From positions 1 to 64,000 of the forward strand of contig NZ_BCYX01000009.1 in the NCBI RefSeq assembly GCF_001598415.1: a stretch of DNA of 64,000 nt. Reading direction: 5' to 3'. Source of the stretch: Sphingomonas mali NBRC 15500 (lineage in GTDB: Bacteria > Pseudomonadota > Alphaproteobacteria > Sphingomonadales > Sphingomonadaceae). Below the pieces are notes generated by a model. It was not told the origin of the DNA. It was given only the letters and a program-made list of their open reading frames with translations, and did no database searches. A program made the position numbers and the translations under genes. Shown here piece after piece: positions 52,531 through 60,929 of the stretch (within the stretch, counting starts at the first letter, position 1; each line of letters starts with the position of its first letter).

Positions 52531-54062
52531 CCAGCATTGCGGGCTCCGCGCCTCGTCCCGGGCTGGTGATCGCCCCCGCCTGGCGACGTCCGCTGGCGGC
52601 GCTCGCGGCGGCGATGGCGGTGATCCTGTTGATGTTCCGGCATGATGTCGCGGCACTGGCCGAGCTCTATTGGACCAACACCACGTTCGGGCATTGCCTG
52701 TTCATCGCGCCGGTGGTCGGCTGGCTGGTGTGGATCCGGCGCGGCGAACTCGCGCAACTCAAGCCTCAAGCCTGGGCGCCTGGACTCGCGCTGGTCGCGG
52801 CCGGCGGATTTGGCTGGCTGCTCGGCGATGCCGGGGGCGTCTCGTTCGCGCGGCATCTGGGCGTGGTGATGATGCTGCAGGGCGCGGTGGTGACGGTACT
52901 CGGCCCCAATGTCTCGCGCGGGCTGCTCTTCCCGATCGCCTATGCGCTGTTTCTGGTGCCGTTCGGCGAATTCCTCGAGCCGCCACTCCAGACGATCACC
53001 GTATGGATCACGATGCATCTGCTCCATCTGGTCGGCGTCGCGGCAACGGTCGATGGCGTGCTGATCACTGCGGGGGACAAATATTTCGAAGTGGCGGAGG
53101 CATGCTCCGGCTCCAAGTTCGTGATCGCGATGATCGCTTATGGCGTGCTGGTCGCGAACCTTTGCTATCGCACCTGGCCGCGACGGATCGCGTTCATGAC
53201 GATGGCGGTCATCGTGCCGGTGCTGGCCAATGGCGTGCGCGCGTTCGGGACGATCTATGCCGCGGTGCTGACCAGCGTCGAACAGGCGACGGGGTACGAC
53301 CATATCGTGTTCGGCTGGGTGTTCTTCGGGCTGGTGATGGCGGCGGTCCTGGCGATCGGCTGGAAATGGTTCGACCGCGCGCCCGACGCGCCGGCATTCG
53401 ATCCGGCGCGACTGCAGGGGCCGGTCCGCTGGCCGCTCGACACGATCGTCGCGGCGCTACTGGTGCTCGCGGTCGCGGCGGCTTTCCCCGGATGGTCGAC
53501 GGCGATCGCCAGCCGCGCACAGATACTGCCCCAGCATATCGACTTGCCGCAGGTGGCGGGCTGGAAACGCGCGCCGGTCAGCACCCGCGCGCCCTGGGCA
53601 CCGACCTATCCTGGCGCCGACCATCAATTGTTCGGCCGCTATGTCGATGGTGCGGGCAATGCCGTCGATCTGGCGATCGCGGTCTATGGCAGCCAGCATC
53701 AGGGCAAGGAGATTGTCGGCTTCGGCATCGGCATCATGCAGCAGGATGATCGCTGGGTTCGGGTCGAAGACCTCGACGATCTCAACGGCGGCAGCGTCAT
53801 GCGGATCACCGCACCGGGACCGGTGGAGCGTCAGGTCGCGACGTGGTACCGGATCGGCAATGTCCTTACGTCCGATCCCAAAATCGTGAAGCTCGAAACG
53901 CTCAAGGCCAAGCTGCTGGGTGGACCGCAGCGCGCGGTCGCGATTCATGTTTCAGCCGAAACGCTGCCCGGCCACGACCCGCGCGCGGCGATGGCGACGT
54001 TCCTCGCGGCTTTGGGGCCGCTCGACCGATTGGCGGATCGCAGCGCGGGGATGGCCCGGTGA
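52527..54062 (+). CDS. xrtA: Exosortase A fused to an EpsI domain
   Basis: A 511-residue membrane cysteine peptidase/transpeptidase thought to cut PEP-CTERM sorting signals and attach the proteins to surface polymer. Catalytic Cys193 (AEACSG), Arg238 (ANGVRAFG) and His259 (GYDHIVFGW) are all present in membrane-embedded segments. Eight or so hydrophobic helices fill residues 20-340. The last 170 residues are an EpsI (DUF3485) domain (LFGRYVDGAGNAVDLAIAVYGSQHQGKEI), fused here as in many sphingomonads. It overlaps the glycosyltransferase gene by 4 bases. Confidence 0.95.
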   Translation: MTSIAGSAPRPGLVIAPAWRRPLAALAAAMAVILLMFRHDVAALAELYWTNTTFGHCLFIAPVVGWLVWIRRGELAQLKPQAWAPGLALVAAGGFGWLLGDAGGVSFARHLGVVMMLQGAVVTVLGPNVSRGLLFPIAYALFLVPFGEFLEPPLQTITVWITMHLLHLVGVAATVDGVLITAGDKYFEVAEACSGSKFVIAMIAYGVLVANLCYRTWPRRIAFMTMAVIVPVLANGVRAFGTIYAAVLTSVEQATGYDHIVFGWVFFGLVMAAVLAIGWKWFDRAPDAPAFDPARLQGPVRWPLDTIVAALLVLAVAAAFPGWSTAIASRAQILPQHIDLPQVAGWKRAPVSTRAPWAPTYPGADHQLFGRYVDGAGNAVDLAIAVYGSQHQGKEIVGFGIGIMQQDDRWVRVEDLDDLNGGSVMRITAPGPVERQVATWYRIGNVLTSDPKIVKLETLKAKLLGGPQRAVAIHVSAETLPGHDPRAAMATFLAALGPLDRLADRSAGMAR

Positions 54063-54070
54063 CAACTCCC

Positions 54071-54144
54071 GTCATCCCAGCGAAAGCTGGGATCTCTAGA
54101 GTTATGGCGACATTGCCTGAGACCCCAGCTTGCGCTGGGGTGAC
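54071..54144. repeat. REP pair (BIME-like), copy C
   Basis: Inverted units 54071-54095 (GTCATCCCAGCGAAAGCTGGGATC) and 54119-54144 (GACCCCAGCTTGCGCTGGGGTGAC). The pair interrupts the otherwise overlapping XrtA operon between exosortase and amidotransferase. The loop bases differ from those of copies A and B, so it is a second subtype of the same design. Confidence 0.75.
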
Positions 54145-54173
54145 GAGCACGAATACGGGGGTCGGTCGGTAAC

Positions 54174-56054
54174 ATGTGCGGTATCGCCGGGATCTATCAC
54201 CCCGGAACTCCCAAACCAGTCGATCGCGCCCGCGTGCTGGCGATGGCCGATGCCCAGGCGCATCGCGGCCCCGATGGTGCTGGCGTATGGACCGCATCGG
54301 GCGTCGGCCTGTCGCACCGCCGTCTGGCGATCATCGACGTCGCGGGCAGCCCACAGCCGATGCACGACGGCGATCTGACCGTCACCTATAATGGCGAGAT
54401 CTACAATTTCGCCGAGATCCGTGCCGAGCTCCAGGCGATGGGGGCGCGGTTCGTCACCAATGGCGATACCGAAGTGCTGCTCCATGGCTGGCGGCAATGG
54501 GGCCCGGCTATGCTCGATCGCCTCAACGGCATGTTCGCCTTCGCGCTGCACGATGCCGGACGACAATGCCTGTTCCTGGCGCGCGACCGGCTGGGGGTGA
54601 AGCCGCTCCATTATGTCGTGCTGTCCGACGGGTCGGTGGCGTTCGCGTCGGAGTTGAAGGGCTTGCTGGTGCACCCGCTGCTCCGTCGCGCGCCCGACCT
54701 CGCCGCGATCGAGGATTTCATGGGGTTGGGCTATGTTCCCGACGATGCCTGCGTCGTCGCCGGCGTGAGGAAACTGCCTGCCGCGCACTATCTGATGCTC
54801 GAACGCGGGCGACCGGTGCCGGCGCCGCGACGCTGGTGGGATCTCGACTTCACCAACCGCGCGAGCGGATCGCTCAAGGACCTCGAGGCCGAATTGGTCG
54901 ACCGCATGCGCGCCGCGGTGAAGCTGCGGATGGTGTCCGACGTGCCGCTTGGCGCGTTCCTTTCTGGCGGGGTCGATAGCTCGGCAGTGGTCGCGCTGAT
55001 GGCCGAATTGTCGAAGGGCGCGGTCAAAACGTGCACGATCGGCTTCCGGGAAGCCGGACATGACGAGCGCGCTTATGCCGAGGCGATCGCGCAACGCTAT
55101 CACACCGATCATCGCGAGCGTGTCGTCGCCGCGGACGATTTCGCGCTGCTCGACCGGCTGACCAGCGCGTTCGACGAGCCTTTCGCCGATGCCTCCGCGC
55201 TGGCGACGTTCCGCGTCTGCGAACTGGCCCGCGAGCAGGTAACGGTGGCACTGTCGGGCGACGGCGCCGACGAGGCGTTTGCGGGTTATAGACGCTACAA
55301 ATTCCAGGCAGCCGAAGAACGCGTGCGCTCGCTCTTGCCGCGCGAAATGTCCGCTAATGTATTCGGAACATTGGGACGGCTCTATCCGAAGGCCGACTGG
55401 GCGCCGCGCCCGTTGCGCGCCAAGACGACCTTGCTCGCTTTGGCCGAGGATGGCGCGACTGCCTATGCCCGTTCGGTGGGAGTAACGACGCCGACACTGC
55501 GCGAGAAGCTGTTCACCGCCGAGGCCTGGCGCCAGCTTGGCGGCCATCGCGCCGAGAATCGCTATATCGCGACGATGCGTGACGCGCCGGCGCGCGATGC
55601 GCTCGACCGCGCGCAATATGCCGATATCCAGCATTGGTTGACCGGCGACATCCTGACCAAGGTCGATCGCACCAGCATGGCGGTCAGCCTGGAAGCGCGT
55701 GAGCCGCTACTAGACTATAAATTGATGGAATTCGCGGCGACCCTGCCAGTGTCGATGCGGTTGCGGCGCGGGCAGGGCAAGTGGCTGATGAAGAAGGCGA
55801 TGGAGCGGTATCTGCCCGACGATATCCTCTATCGGCCCAAGATGGGGTTCGTGACGCCGATCAGCGCCTGGTTCCGAGGTGCGCTGGCCGACGAGGCGGC
55901 CGGTCTGGCGCGTTCACCGCGGCTGCTGCAATGGTTCGATAGTAGGATGATCGAACGGATCGCCGCAGAGCACAAGGCGGGCCGTGCCGAACATGGCCGC
56001 ACGCTGTGGCAATTAGTGACACTCGACCGGAGTTTGGCGCGGTTGTTCGGGTAA
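54174..56054 (+). CDS. XrtA/PEP-CTERM system-associated amidotransferase (asparagine synthetase B-like)
   Basis: A 626-residue glutamine-dependent amidotransferase of the asparagine-synthase type, XrtA-linked branch. Catalytic Cys2 opens the protein (MCGIAGIYHPG), glutaminase loop TYNGEIYNF and RGPDGAG follow, and the synthetase P-loop is FLSGGVDSSAVVALMAELS. Family role: probably amidates an acid group of the exopolysaccharide or a lipid intermediate. It is the last gene of the XrtA locus here, 111 bases after the exosortase across the REP pair. Confidence 0.92.
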   Translation: MCGIAGIYHPGTPKPVDRARVLAMADAQAHRGPDGAGVWTASGVGLSHRRLAIIDVAGSPQPMHDGDLTVTYNGEIYNFAEIRAELQAMGARFVTNGDTEVLLHGWRQWGPAMLDRLNGMFAFALHDAGRQCLFLARDRLGVKPLHYVVLSDGSVAFASELKGLLVHPLLRRAPDLAAIEDFMGLGYVPDDACVVAGVRKLPAAHYLMLERGRPVPAPRRWWDLDFTNRASGSLKDLEAELVDRMRAAVKLRMVSDVPLGAFLSGGVDSSAVVALMAELSKGAVKTCTIGFREAGHDERAYAEAIAQRYHTDHRERVVAADDFALLDRLTSAFDEPFADASALATFRVCELAREQVTVALSGDGADEAFAGYRRYKFQAAEERVRSLLPREMSANVFGTLGRLYPKADWAPRPLRAKTTLLALAEDGATAYARSVGVTTPTLREKLFTAEAWRQLGGHRAENRYIATMRDAPARDALDRAQYADIQHWLTGDILTKVDRTSMAVSLEAREPLLDYKLMEFAATLPVSMRLRRGQGKWLMKKAMERYLPDDILYRPKMGFVTPISAWFRGALADEAAGLARSPRLLQWFDSRMIERIAAEHKAGRAEHGRTLWQLVTLDRSLARLFG

Positions 56055-56060
56055 GCAATT

Positions 56061-56082
56061 CCCTTCCTGCTTGCGGGAGGGG
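56061..56082. repeat. Short foldback repeat
   Basis: CCCTTCCTGC/GCGGGAGGGG-type hairpin in the 36-base gap between the convergent amidotransferase and Myb-like genes; same family as the repeats at 0.1, 6.1, 58.3 and 59.6 kb. Confidence 0.5.
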
Positions 56083-56090
56083 AGAAACGT

Positions 56091-56270
56091 TCACCGCAAT
56101 TTCGCGATCGATAGCCCGTCTTCCTTCGCCCGCTGCTTGACCGACTCCTCGCTCCTGGTCAGCGCCTTGGCGATCGCCTTCAGCGCCATGCCTTTCTTGG
56201 CCAGTGTATGGAGTTTCTGGATTTCGTCCTGCCGCCAGGGCTGACGGTGGCGCTCGAATTTCTCAGCCAT
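56091..56270 (-). CDS. Small Myb/SANT-like DNA-binding protein
   Basis: A 59-residue basic protein. PWRQDEIQKLHTLAKKGMALKAIAKAL plus RSEESVKQRAKEDGLSI resembles a three-helix Myb/SANT or GcrA-type helix-turn-helix, with a Trp starting helix 1. Its target is unknown. ATG 56270 is the family start; the 69-codon frame is a longer alternative. It overlaps the end of the MAPEG gene by 8 bases. Confidence 0.65.
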   Translation of the reverse strand: MAEKFERHRQPWRQDEIQKLHTLAKKGMALKAIAKALTRSEESVKQRAKEDGLSIAKLR

Positions 56271-56703
56271 GATGCCAACCGAACACCGCCATCGCGGCAT
56301 GCAAAGTCAGGGCGATGAGGCACAAGGTCGCCAGCATGAAGATCGTGAAGCGGATCGAGACCTTGTTGACCGTCGCTTGCCACAGGCTGTGCGCGATGCG
56401 CAGCGCGACATAGGCCCAGGCGATCCAGGCATTGATCCCGTCACCGGTGCCGGTAAAGGCAATCACGAAGGATACCGCGTAAAAACACGTCGGTTGTTCG
56501 AACAAGTGATTGTAATTGTGCGCCTTCCATTGTGCCTGCGGAGGAAGAACGCCGTCGGCGTCGCTGCCCTTGCCGCCCTTCAACTTGGTCATGTCGATCC
56601 CGGCCGCCTTCATCGCCGGCAACCGCACCGCCATCATCCAGACGAGCATCACCAGCGTCCAGGCGATCAGGACGACGACCGGCTTCAGGATCTCGCTGTG
56701 CAT
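56263..56703 (-). CDS. MAPEG family membrane protein
   Basis: A 146-residue integral membrane protein of the MAPEG family (membrane-associated proteins in eicosanoid and glutathione metabolism). Four helices; the signature AHNYNHLFEQPTCFYAVSF is clear, as is NAWIAWAYVALRIAHSLWQ. Bacterial members may have glutathione transferase or peroxidase activity, unproven here. ATG 56703 follows GGGGGAGGCTC. Confidence 0.87.
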   Translation of the reverse strand: MHSEILKPVVVLIAWTLVMLVWMMAVRLPAMKAAGIDMTKLKGGKGSDADGVLPPQAQWKAHNYNHLFEQPTCFYAVSFVIAFTGTGDGINAWIAWAYVALRIAHSLWQATVNKVSIRFTIFMLATLCLIALTLHAAMAVFGWHHG

Positions 56704-56776
56704 GAAGAGCCTCCCCCAGACTATTGTGCCGGGAAGCTGCATCAACCGGTTCGCGATTGCAACGGATTGCGCGGGC

Positions 56777-57175
56777 TCAGCCCGGTCGTCGGGAATCGAA
56801 GGCGGCGCGCGCTGCGTCGATCCGCTCGAGATTGTCCTTCGCCCAGATCCACACGCTGCAAAACGCCTCTCCGAGCGAGAAGCCGAGATCGGTCAGGCGA
56901 TACTCGACCCGCGGCGGGATCACCGGGTGCACGGTGCGCACGACCAATCCGTCGCGTTCCATCTGACGCAGAGTCTGGGTCAGCATCTTCTGGCTGATCC
57001 CGGGTACTTCACGACCGACCTGGGTGAAGCGCAACTCGCCCTGTTCGGCGAGGACATCGAGGATCAGCATCGTCCATTTGTCCGCCACCCGACCGATCAC
57101 TTCGGTCACCAATGCTTCTACACGCGGATCGATGTCGGTCGGCCAAGGCAGATGAGGCGGGGCGGGAGCGTTCAT
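56777..57175 (-). CDS. HxlR family transcriptional regulator
   Basis: A 132-residue winged-helix regulator of the HxlR (MarR-related) family, many members of which sense redox or electrophilic stress. VADKWTMLILDVLAEQGELRFTQVGREVPGISQKMLTQTLRQMERDGLV is the DNA-binding core. There is one Cys in AFCSVW, so redox sensing is possible but not shown. ATG 57175 (MNAPAPPHLPW) is preferred, with AGAGAG upstream. It is divergent from the SDR gene, which it probably controls. Confidence 0.88.
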   Translation of the reverse strand: MNAPAPPHLPWPTDIDPRVEALVTEVIGRVADKWTMLILDVLAEQGELRFTQVGREVPGISQKMLTQTLRQMERDGLVVRTVHPVIPPRVEYRLTDLGFSLGEAFCSVWIWAKDNLERIDAARAAFDSRRPG

Positions 57176-57279
57176 CGCGTCACTCTCTTTTGGGTAAGTA
57201 TAAATCTTTTTGGTGCCTTCTTTCATGTGGAGAGTATAGGCGTACATCGCTGCCATCAACCCCAGGCAGGAGCGATCCG
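57176..57279. promoter_or_regulatory. Divergent HxlR/SDR control region
   Basis: A 104-base region between the two divergent starts. It contains two copies of AGTATA (near 57197 and 57234), AT-rich in an otherwise GC-rich setting, which may be the -10 zone and half-sites for the HxlR regulator. No precise boundary can be set. Confidence 0.35.
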
Positions 57280-58050
57280 ATGAAAAGCAGCAACAACACC
57301 ATCCTCATCACCGGCGGCGGGTCGGGCATCGGCGAAGCGCTGGCGCACCGGTTCCATGACGCGGGCAACGTCGTGATCATCGCCGGCCGGCGACAGGACG
57401 CGCTCGACGCGGCGGCGGCGGGGCGGCCCAATATCCATACGATGACGCTCGACGTCGAAAGCGCCGCAGGCGTGGCCGACTTCGCTTCACGCGTGCTCGC
57501 GAGCTTCCCGGCGCTCAACGTGCTGATCAACAATGCCGGGATCATGCGGTTCGAGGCGCTCGATCAAGGCCGCGATCTGGCTGATGCCGAGGCGACGATC
57601 ACCACCAACCTGCTCGGCCCGATCCGGCTGACCAATGCGCTGATCGATCATTTGCTCGCGCAGCCCGATGCGACGATCGTCAACGTTACCTCGGGACTGG
57701 CGTTCGTGCCGTTGGTTGCCACACCGACCTACAACGCGACCAAGGCGGCGATCCATTCCTACACCATCGCGATGCGTGCCGCGCTGGCCGGCAAGGTCGA
57801 AGTGATCGAACTGGCGCCGCCCGCGGTGCAGACCGGTCTCACGCCGGGACAGGAAACGCTTGCGGGCTATCAGCCGCTCGACGAGTTTGCCGATGAAGTA
57901 ATGGCGCTGTTCGGCCAACAGCCGACGCCGCCAGAGATCCTCGTCCAGCGCGTGGGCTTCCTGCGCAATGCCGAGCGGGAGGGGCGTTTCGATGCGACGC
58001 TCGCCCAGCTCAACGATTTCGTCAACCAGGCGCGCGAAGCGCAGAACTGA
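57280..58050 (+). CDS. SDR family oxidoreductase (DltE-like)
   Basis: A 256-residue short-chain dehydrogenase. Cofactor motif TGGGSGIG, NNAG in INNAGIMRFE, catalytic Ser in VTSGLAFVP and Y-x3-K in YNATKAAIH are all present. The C-terminal segment after the catalytic site is longer than in the classical fold, as in DltE-like enzymes. ATG 57280 follows GCAGGAG. The divergent HxlR regulator probably controls it. The tautomerase gene follows after 23 bases. Confidence 0.9.
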   Translation: MKSSNNTILITGGGSGIGEALAHRFHDAGNVVIIAGRRQDALDAAAAGRPNIHTMTLDVESAAGVADFASRVLASFPALNVLINNAGIMRFEALDQGRDLADAEATITTNLLGPIRLTNALIDHLLAQPDATIVNVTSGLAFVPLVATPTYNATKAAIHSYTIAMRAALAGKVEVIELAPPAVQTGLTPGQETLAGYQPLDEFADEVMALFGQQPTPPEILVQRVGFLRNAEREGRFDATLAQLNDFVNQAREAQN

Positions 58051-58073
58051 GACCTCGAAGAAGGGCAGACGAC

Positions 58074-58286
58074 ATGCCGTTCGCCAATTTCAAGCTGCCC
58101 GAGGCCGCGCTGTCGACCGCGCAAAAGGCCGATCTCGCCCACCGCACGACCGACATGCTGGTCGAGTTCTTCGGTGAGGGGGCTAGGGCGCATACGATGG
58201 TGTTGATCGAGGAAGTCCGCGACGGAGGTTATACCCGCGCCGACTAAGTGTTCGTGGTGCCGGAAGCGTATCGGGCGCGAGATTAA
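58074..58286 (+). pseudogene. Tautomerase-like gene with in-frame stop
   Basis: ATG 58074 opens a 57-residue product (MPFANFKLPEAALSTAQ ... RTTDMLVEFFGEGARAHTMVLIEEV) of the 4-oxalocrotonate tautomerase type, with N-terminal catalytic Pro after Met. TAA at 58245-58247 stops it at YTRAD. The same frame then continues VFVVPEAYRARD to a second TAA at 58284-58286. The stop may be a GAA-to-TAA change, as a full 70-residue protein would be a usual family length. The product could still be functional in the shorter form. It belongs with the SDR gene upstream. Confidence 0.6.
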
Positions 58287-58290
58287 CCAA

Positions 58291-58436
58291 AACTCCCTCT
58301 CCCCCTGTGGGAGAGGGAGGGAGCCGACATAGTCGGCGGAAGGGTGAGGGAGACTCTCGGAGGCACTTTCCCCCTCATCCTTCCCACTCGCTACGCGAGC
58401 GGGCCCCTTCCTTCTCCCACAAGGGGAGAAGGAGTT
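58291..58436. repeat. Nested foldback repeat
   Basis: Arms AACTCCCTCTCCCC... (from 58291) and ...AAGGGGAGAAGGAGTT (to 58436) enclose GCCGACATAGTCGGC and ACTCGCTACGCGAGCG hairpins and a CTCATCCTTCCC/GGAAGGGTGAGG pair. The whole 146 bases lies between the convergent tautomerase and DHS-like genes, and can also terminate transcription. Confidence 0.6.
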
Positions 58437-58443
58437 GGGAGCC

Positions 58444-59526
58444 TCAGGCCGCGAACAGCTTCGCCCAGCGGCGCTCCGGCCGGTCCTTCCACAGGCCGCG
58501 ATGATAGGCATCGCTCGCTAGCAGCGGCATCACCGAGCCGGCTTCGGCGAACACCATCTGCTCGATGCCGGTGTTGACCTTGCCCCAGCTCGCCGCTTCC
58601 TGCAGCGTCGAGGACGAGCAGGCGCCGTCGCGGACGTCGGCGACGGTGATCTGCACGGCATATTTGTGCACTTCGACATCCTCGTGACCGAGGATTTCGG
58701 CGCACACCACGGTGTCCTGGACGAAGTTCTTCGGCACGCCGCCGCCGATCATCAGCAGGCCGGTGGTGCCCGCCTGGATCTTGATCTCGGTCAGCTCGCG
58801 GAAATCGGCGATCGCGTCGAGCACCATATACGGCAGGCCTGCCTTGGCGCGGTCGACCTGATGCTTGACCAGCCCGAAGCCGGCCGAGGAGTCGACGAAC
58901 GCCGGGCAGAAGATCGGCACGTCATGCTCGTAAGCGAGCTTGACCAGGCTGTTGTCCTTCTTGCCGTGCTCGGCGAGATATTTGCCCATCTCGCGGATGA
59001 AGGCGCGGCTCGAATAGGGCTTTGCCTCCAGGCTGTCCGCGATCTTCAGGATCGTATGGTCGCAATCCTGGAGCTGCTCCTCGTCGATATAGGTGTCGTA
59101 GATGCGGTCGATATAGAGCGAGCGCAGCGTATCATCATCCGGGATTTCAAGCGCTTGATAGTGCTTGTGGCCAAGGCCTTCGAAGAAATCCATGTCGACG
59201 ATCGAGGCGCCGGTCGCGACGACGACGTCGACCATCTTGTTGCGGATCAGTTCGGCATAGAGGTCCATGCAGCCGCCGGCTGAAGTCGATCCGGCGATGA
59301 CCAGGACGACGGTGCAGTCCTTGTCGGCCAGCATCTGGTTGTAGATCTTGGTCGCGCGGCCGAGGTCGCGGCTGGTGAAGCTCATGTCACTCATCGCGTC
59401 GACGATCGGACGCGCGTCGAACGAGGTGATGTCGATATGCTTGACCGTCTTCGACAGCAATTCCGCCTTGCGGGTGTCGTTGATCGGCGCATTGGCGGCC
59501 GCGGTCTTGGTCAGGGTGTCGGTCAT
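58444..59526 (-). CDS. Deoxyhypusine synthase-like polyamine enzyme
   Basis: A 360-residue NAD-dependent aminobutyl transferase of the deoxyhypusine synthase family. Bacteria lack eIF5A, so such homologues make polyamines; a homospermidine synthase-like role or 1,9-bis(guanidino)-5-aza-nonane synthesis has been assigned to relatives. NAD-binding VVVATGASIVDMD, HCGTT-equivalent and active lysine in EAASWGKVNTG are visible. The neighbouring ornithine decarboxylase would supply putrescine, and sphingomonads are known for sym-homospermidine, which makes that product the most likely one. Exact reaction not proven. Confidence 0.82.
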   Translation of the reverse strand: MTDTLTKTAAANAPINDTRKAELLSKTVKHIDITSFDARPIVDAMSDMSFTSRDLGRATKIYNQMLADKDCTVVLVIAGSTSAGGCMDLYAELIRNKMVDVVVATGASIVDMDFFEGLGHKHYQALEIPDDDTLRSLYIDRIYDTYIDEEQLQDCDHTILKIADSLEAKPYSSRAFIREMGKYLAEHGKKDNSLVKLAYEHDVPIFCPAFVDSSAGFGLVKHQVDRAKAGLPYMVLDAIADFRELTEIKIQAGTTGLLMIGGGVPKNFVQDTVVCAEILGHEDVEVHKYAVQITVADVRDGACSSSTLQEAASWGKVNTGIEQMVFAEAGSVMPLLASDAYHRGLWKDRPERRWAKLFAA

Positions 59527-59586
59527 GGGTCTGTTCCCGTTTTCTCATGCCGCCGTCGTTATGGGGACGCGGAAACCCGTAAAATT

Positions 59587-59685
59587 CCCCTCCCGCCTGC
59601 GGGAGGGGTTAGGGGAGGGCGTGTCTGAGGGACGGCGCTCTCGAATAACGAGCCCTCCCCCGACCCCTCCCGCAAGCGGAAGGGG
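59587..59685. repeat. Foldback repeat between polyamine genes
   Basis: Two hairpins CCCCTCCCGC-CT-GCGGGAGGGG (59587-59608) and CCCCTCCCGCAAGCGGAAGGGG (59664-59685), with GGGGAGGGC/GCCCTCCCC pairing between them. It lies between the ODC stop and the DHS-like start on the same strand and might weaken read-through from one gene to the next. Confidence 0.6.
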
Positions 59686-59711
59686 AGAGGAAGGCCGTTA
59701 GCTTTGAGCCG

Positions 59712-60929
59712 TTACAGCTTTACGACGTTCGACGCGACCTCGCGGTCCTCGCTCATGTAGAGCGAGGCCATCGGCTCGTCGTCGACGATCACCGTCTCGT
59801 CCGATCCGAAGCCGTTGAACGCGGTGCGCATCGCAGAGCCGTACGCGCCGAGCATCCCGATTTCGAGATAGTCGCCCGCGCGCACGTCCGCCGGCAGCAT
59901 GAACGGCCCGCGCATATGGTCGAGATCGTCGCAGGTCGGGCCGTAGAAGCTGTACGCCATGTCCTTGGCGTGGCTGTCGGGCTCGCGCAGCAGCGTGACG
60001 GGGAACCGCCAGGCGATATGCGCGGCGTCGAACAACGCGCCATAGGCACCGTCGTTGATGTACAATTCGTCGCCCCGGCGCTTTTCGACGCGCACGATGA
60101 TCGAGCTATACTCGGCGCACAGCGCGCGACCCGGCTCCGCCCAGAGTTCCGCCGAATAGGAAATCGGCAGGCTCTCGAACGCGCGATGGATCGTCTCGAA
60201 ATAATGTTCGAGCGGCGGGGGCTCCATGCCGGGATAGGTCGACGGAAAGCCGCCACCGACATCGACGACGTCGACCGTGACGCCGGCCTCGACGATCGCT
60301 TGGCGCACGCGCTCCATTGCTTCGGCATAGGCCGCGGGAGTCATCGCCTGGCTGCCGACATGGAAGCAGATGCCCAAAGCGTCGGCGATCTGCCGCGCCT
60401 GGAACAGCAATTCCTTCGATTCGCCCGGCGCCACGCCGAACTTCGACGCGAGGCTGAGCTTCGAATGCTCGGACGAGACGCGCAGGCGCACGCACAGCGT
60501 CAGGTCGCTCGCGCCGTGAGTGGCGCGGACGATCTTGTCCAGTTCCTCGATCGAATCGAGGCTGAACGTCTTCACGCCATGGTTGAAATACGCCTCATGG
60601 ATCGCTTCCTCGGCCTTGACCGGGTGCATGAAGCACAAGGTCGCGTCGGGCAGCGTGCGCCGCACCAGCCGCACCTCGGCGATCGAGGCGACGTCGTAAT
60701 GCGTGATCCCGTTGTCCCAGAGGATCTGGATCAATTCGGGCGATGGATTCGCCTTGACGGCATACATCGAGCGGCCCGGAAACTTCTCAACGAAGAATCG
60801 GGCGGCGCGGGCAGCCGCATGCGGACGAATGAGCGTGACCGGAGCAACCGGCCGCTGATCAAGAGCAATCCCGCGGGCGGAATTACCAGGGGCTTTCGCT
60901 AGCCCCAGCGCGCTATGATGCTTGTGCAA
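59712..60929 (-). CDS. Ornithine decarboxylase (type III PLP fold)
   Basis: A 405-residue PLP decarboxylase of the eukaryotic-type ODC/lysine-ornithine decarboxylase family. PLP lysine in MYAVKANPSPELIQ, glycine loop VDVGGGFPSTYPG, and catalytic Cys in YGPTCDDLDHM are intact. It makes putrescine for the polyamine enzyme next door. TTG 60929 is chosen as start because GGAGGT (minus strand, 60938-60943) sits 8 bases upstream and no ATG or GTG lies near; it gives MHKHHSALGL. The frame is open further upstream into the divergent dehydratase gene. Confidence 0.88.
   Translation of the reverse strand: MHKHHSALGLAKAPGNSARGIALDQRPVAPVTLIRPHAAARAARFFVEKFPGRSMYAVKANPSPELIQILWDNGITHYDVASIAEVRLVRRTLPDATLCFMHPVKAEEAIHEAYFNHGVKTFSLDSIEELDKIVRATHGASDLTLCVRLRVSSEHSKLSLASKFGVAPGESKELLFQARQIADALGICFHVGSQAMTPAAYAEAMERVRQAIVEAGVTVDVVDVGGGFPSTYPGMEPPPLEHYFETIHRAFESLPISYSAELWAEPGRALCAEYSSIIVRVEKRRGDELYINDGAYGALFDAAHIAWRFPVTLLREPDSHAKDMAYSFYGPTCDDLDHMRGPFMLPADVRAGDYLEIGMLGAYGSAMRTAFNGFGSDETVIVDDEPMASLYMSEDREVASNVVKL

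Noticed and set aside
58248-58286. Separate small gene after the tautomerase stop
   Set aside because: Twelve codons in the same frame as the tautomerase, better explained as its former C-terminus.
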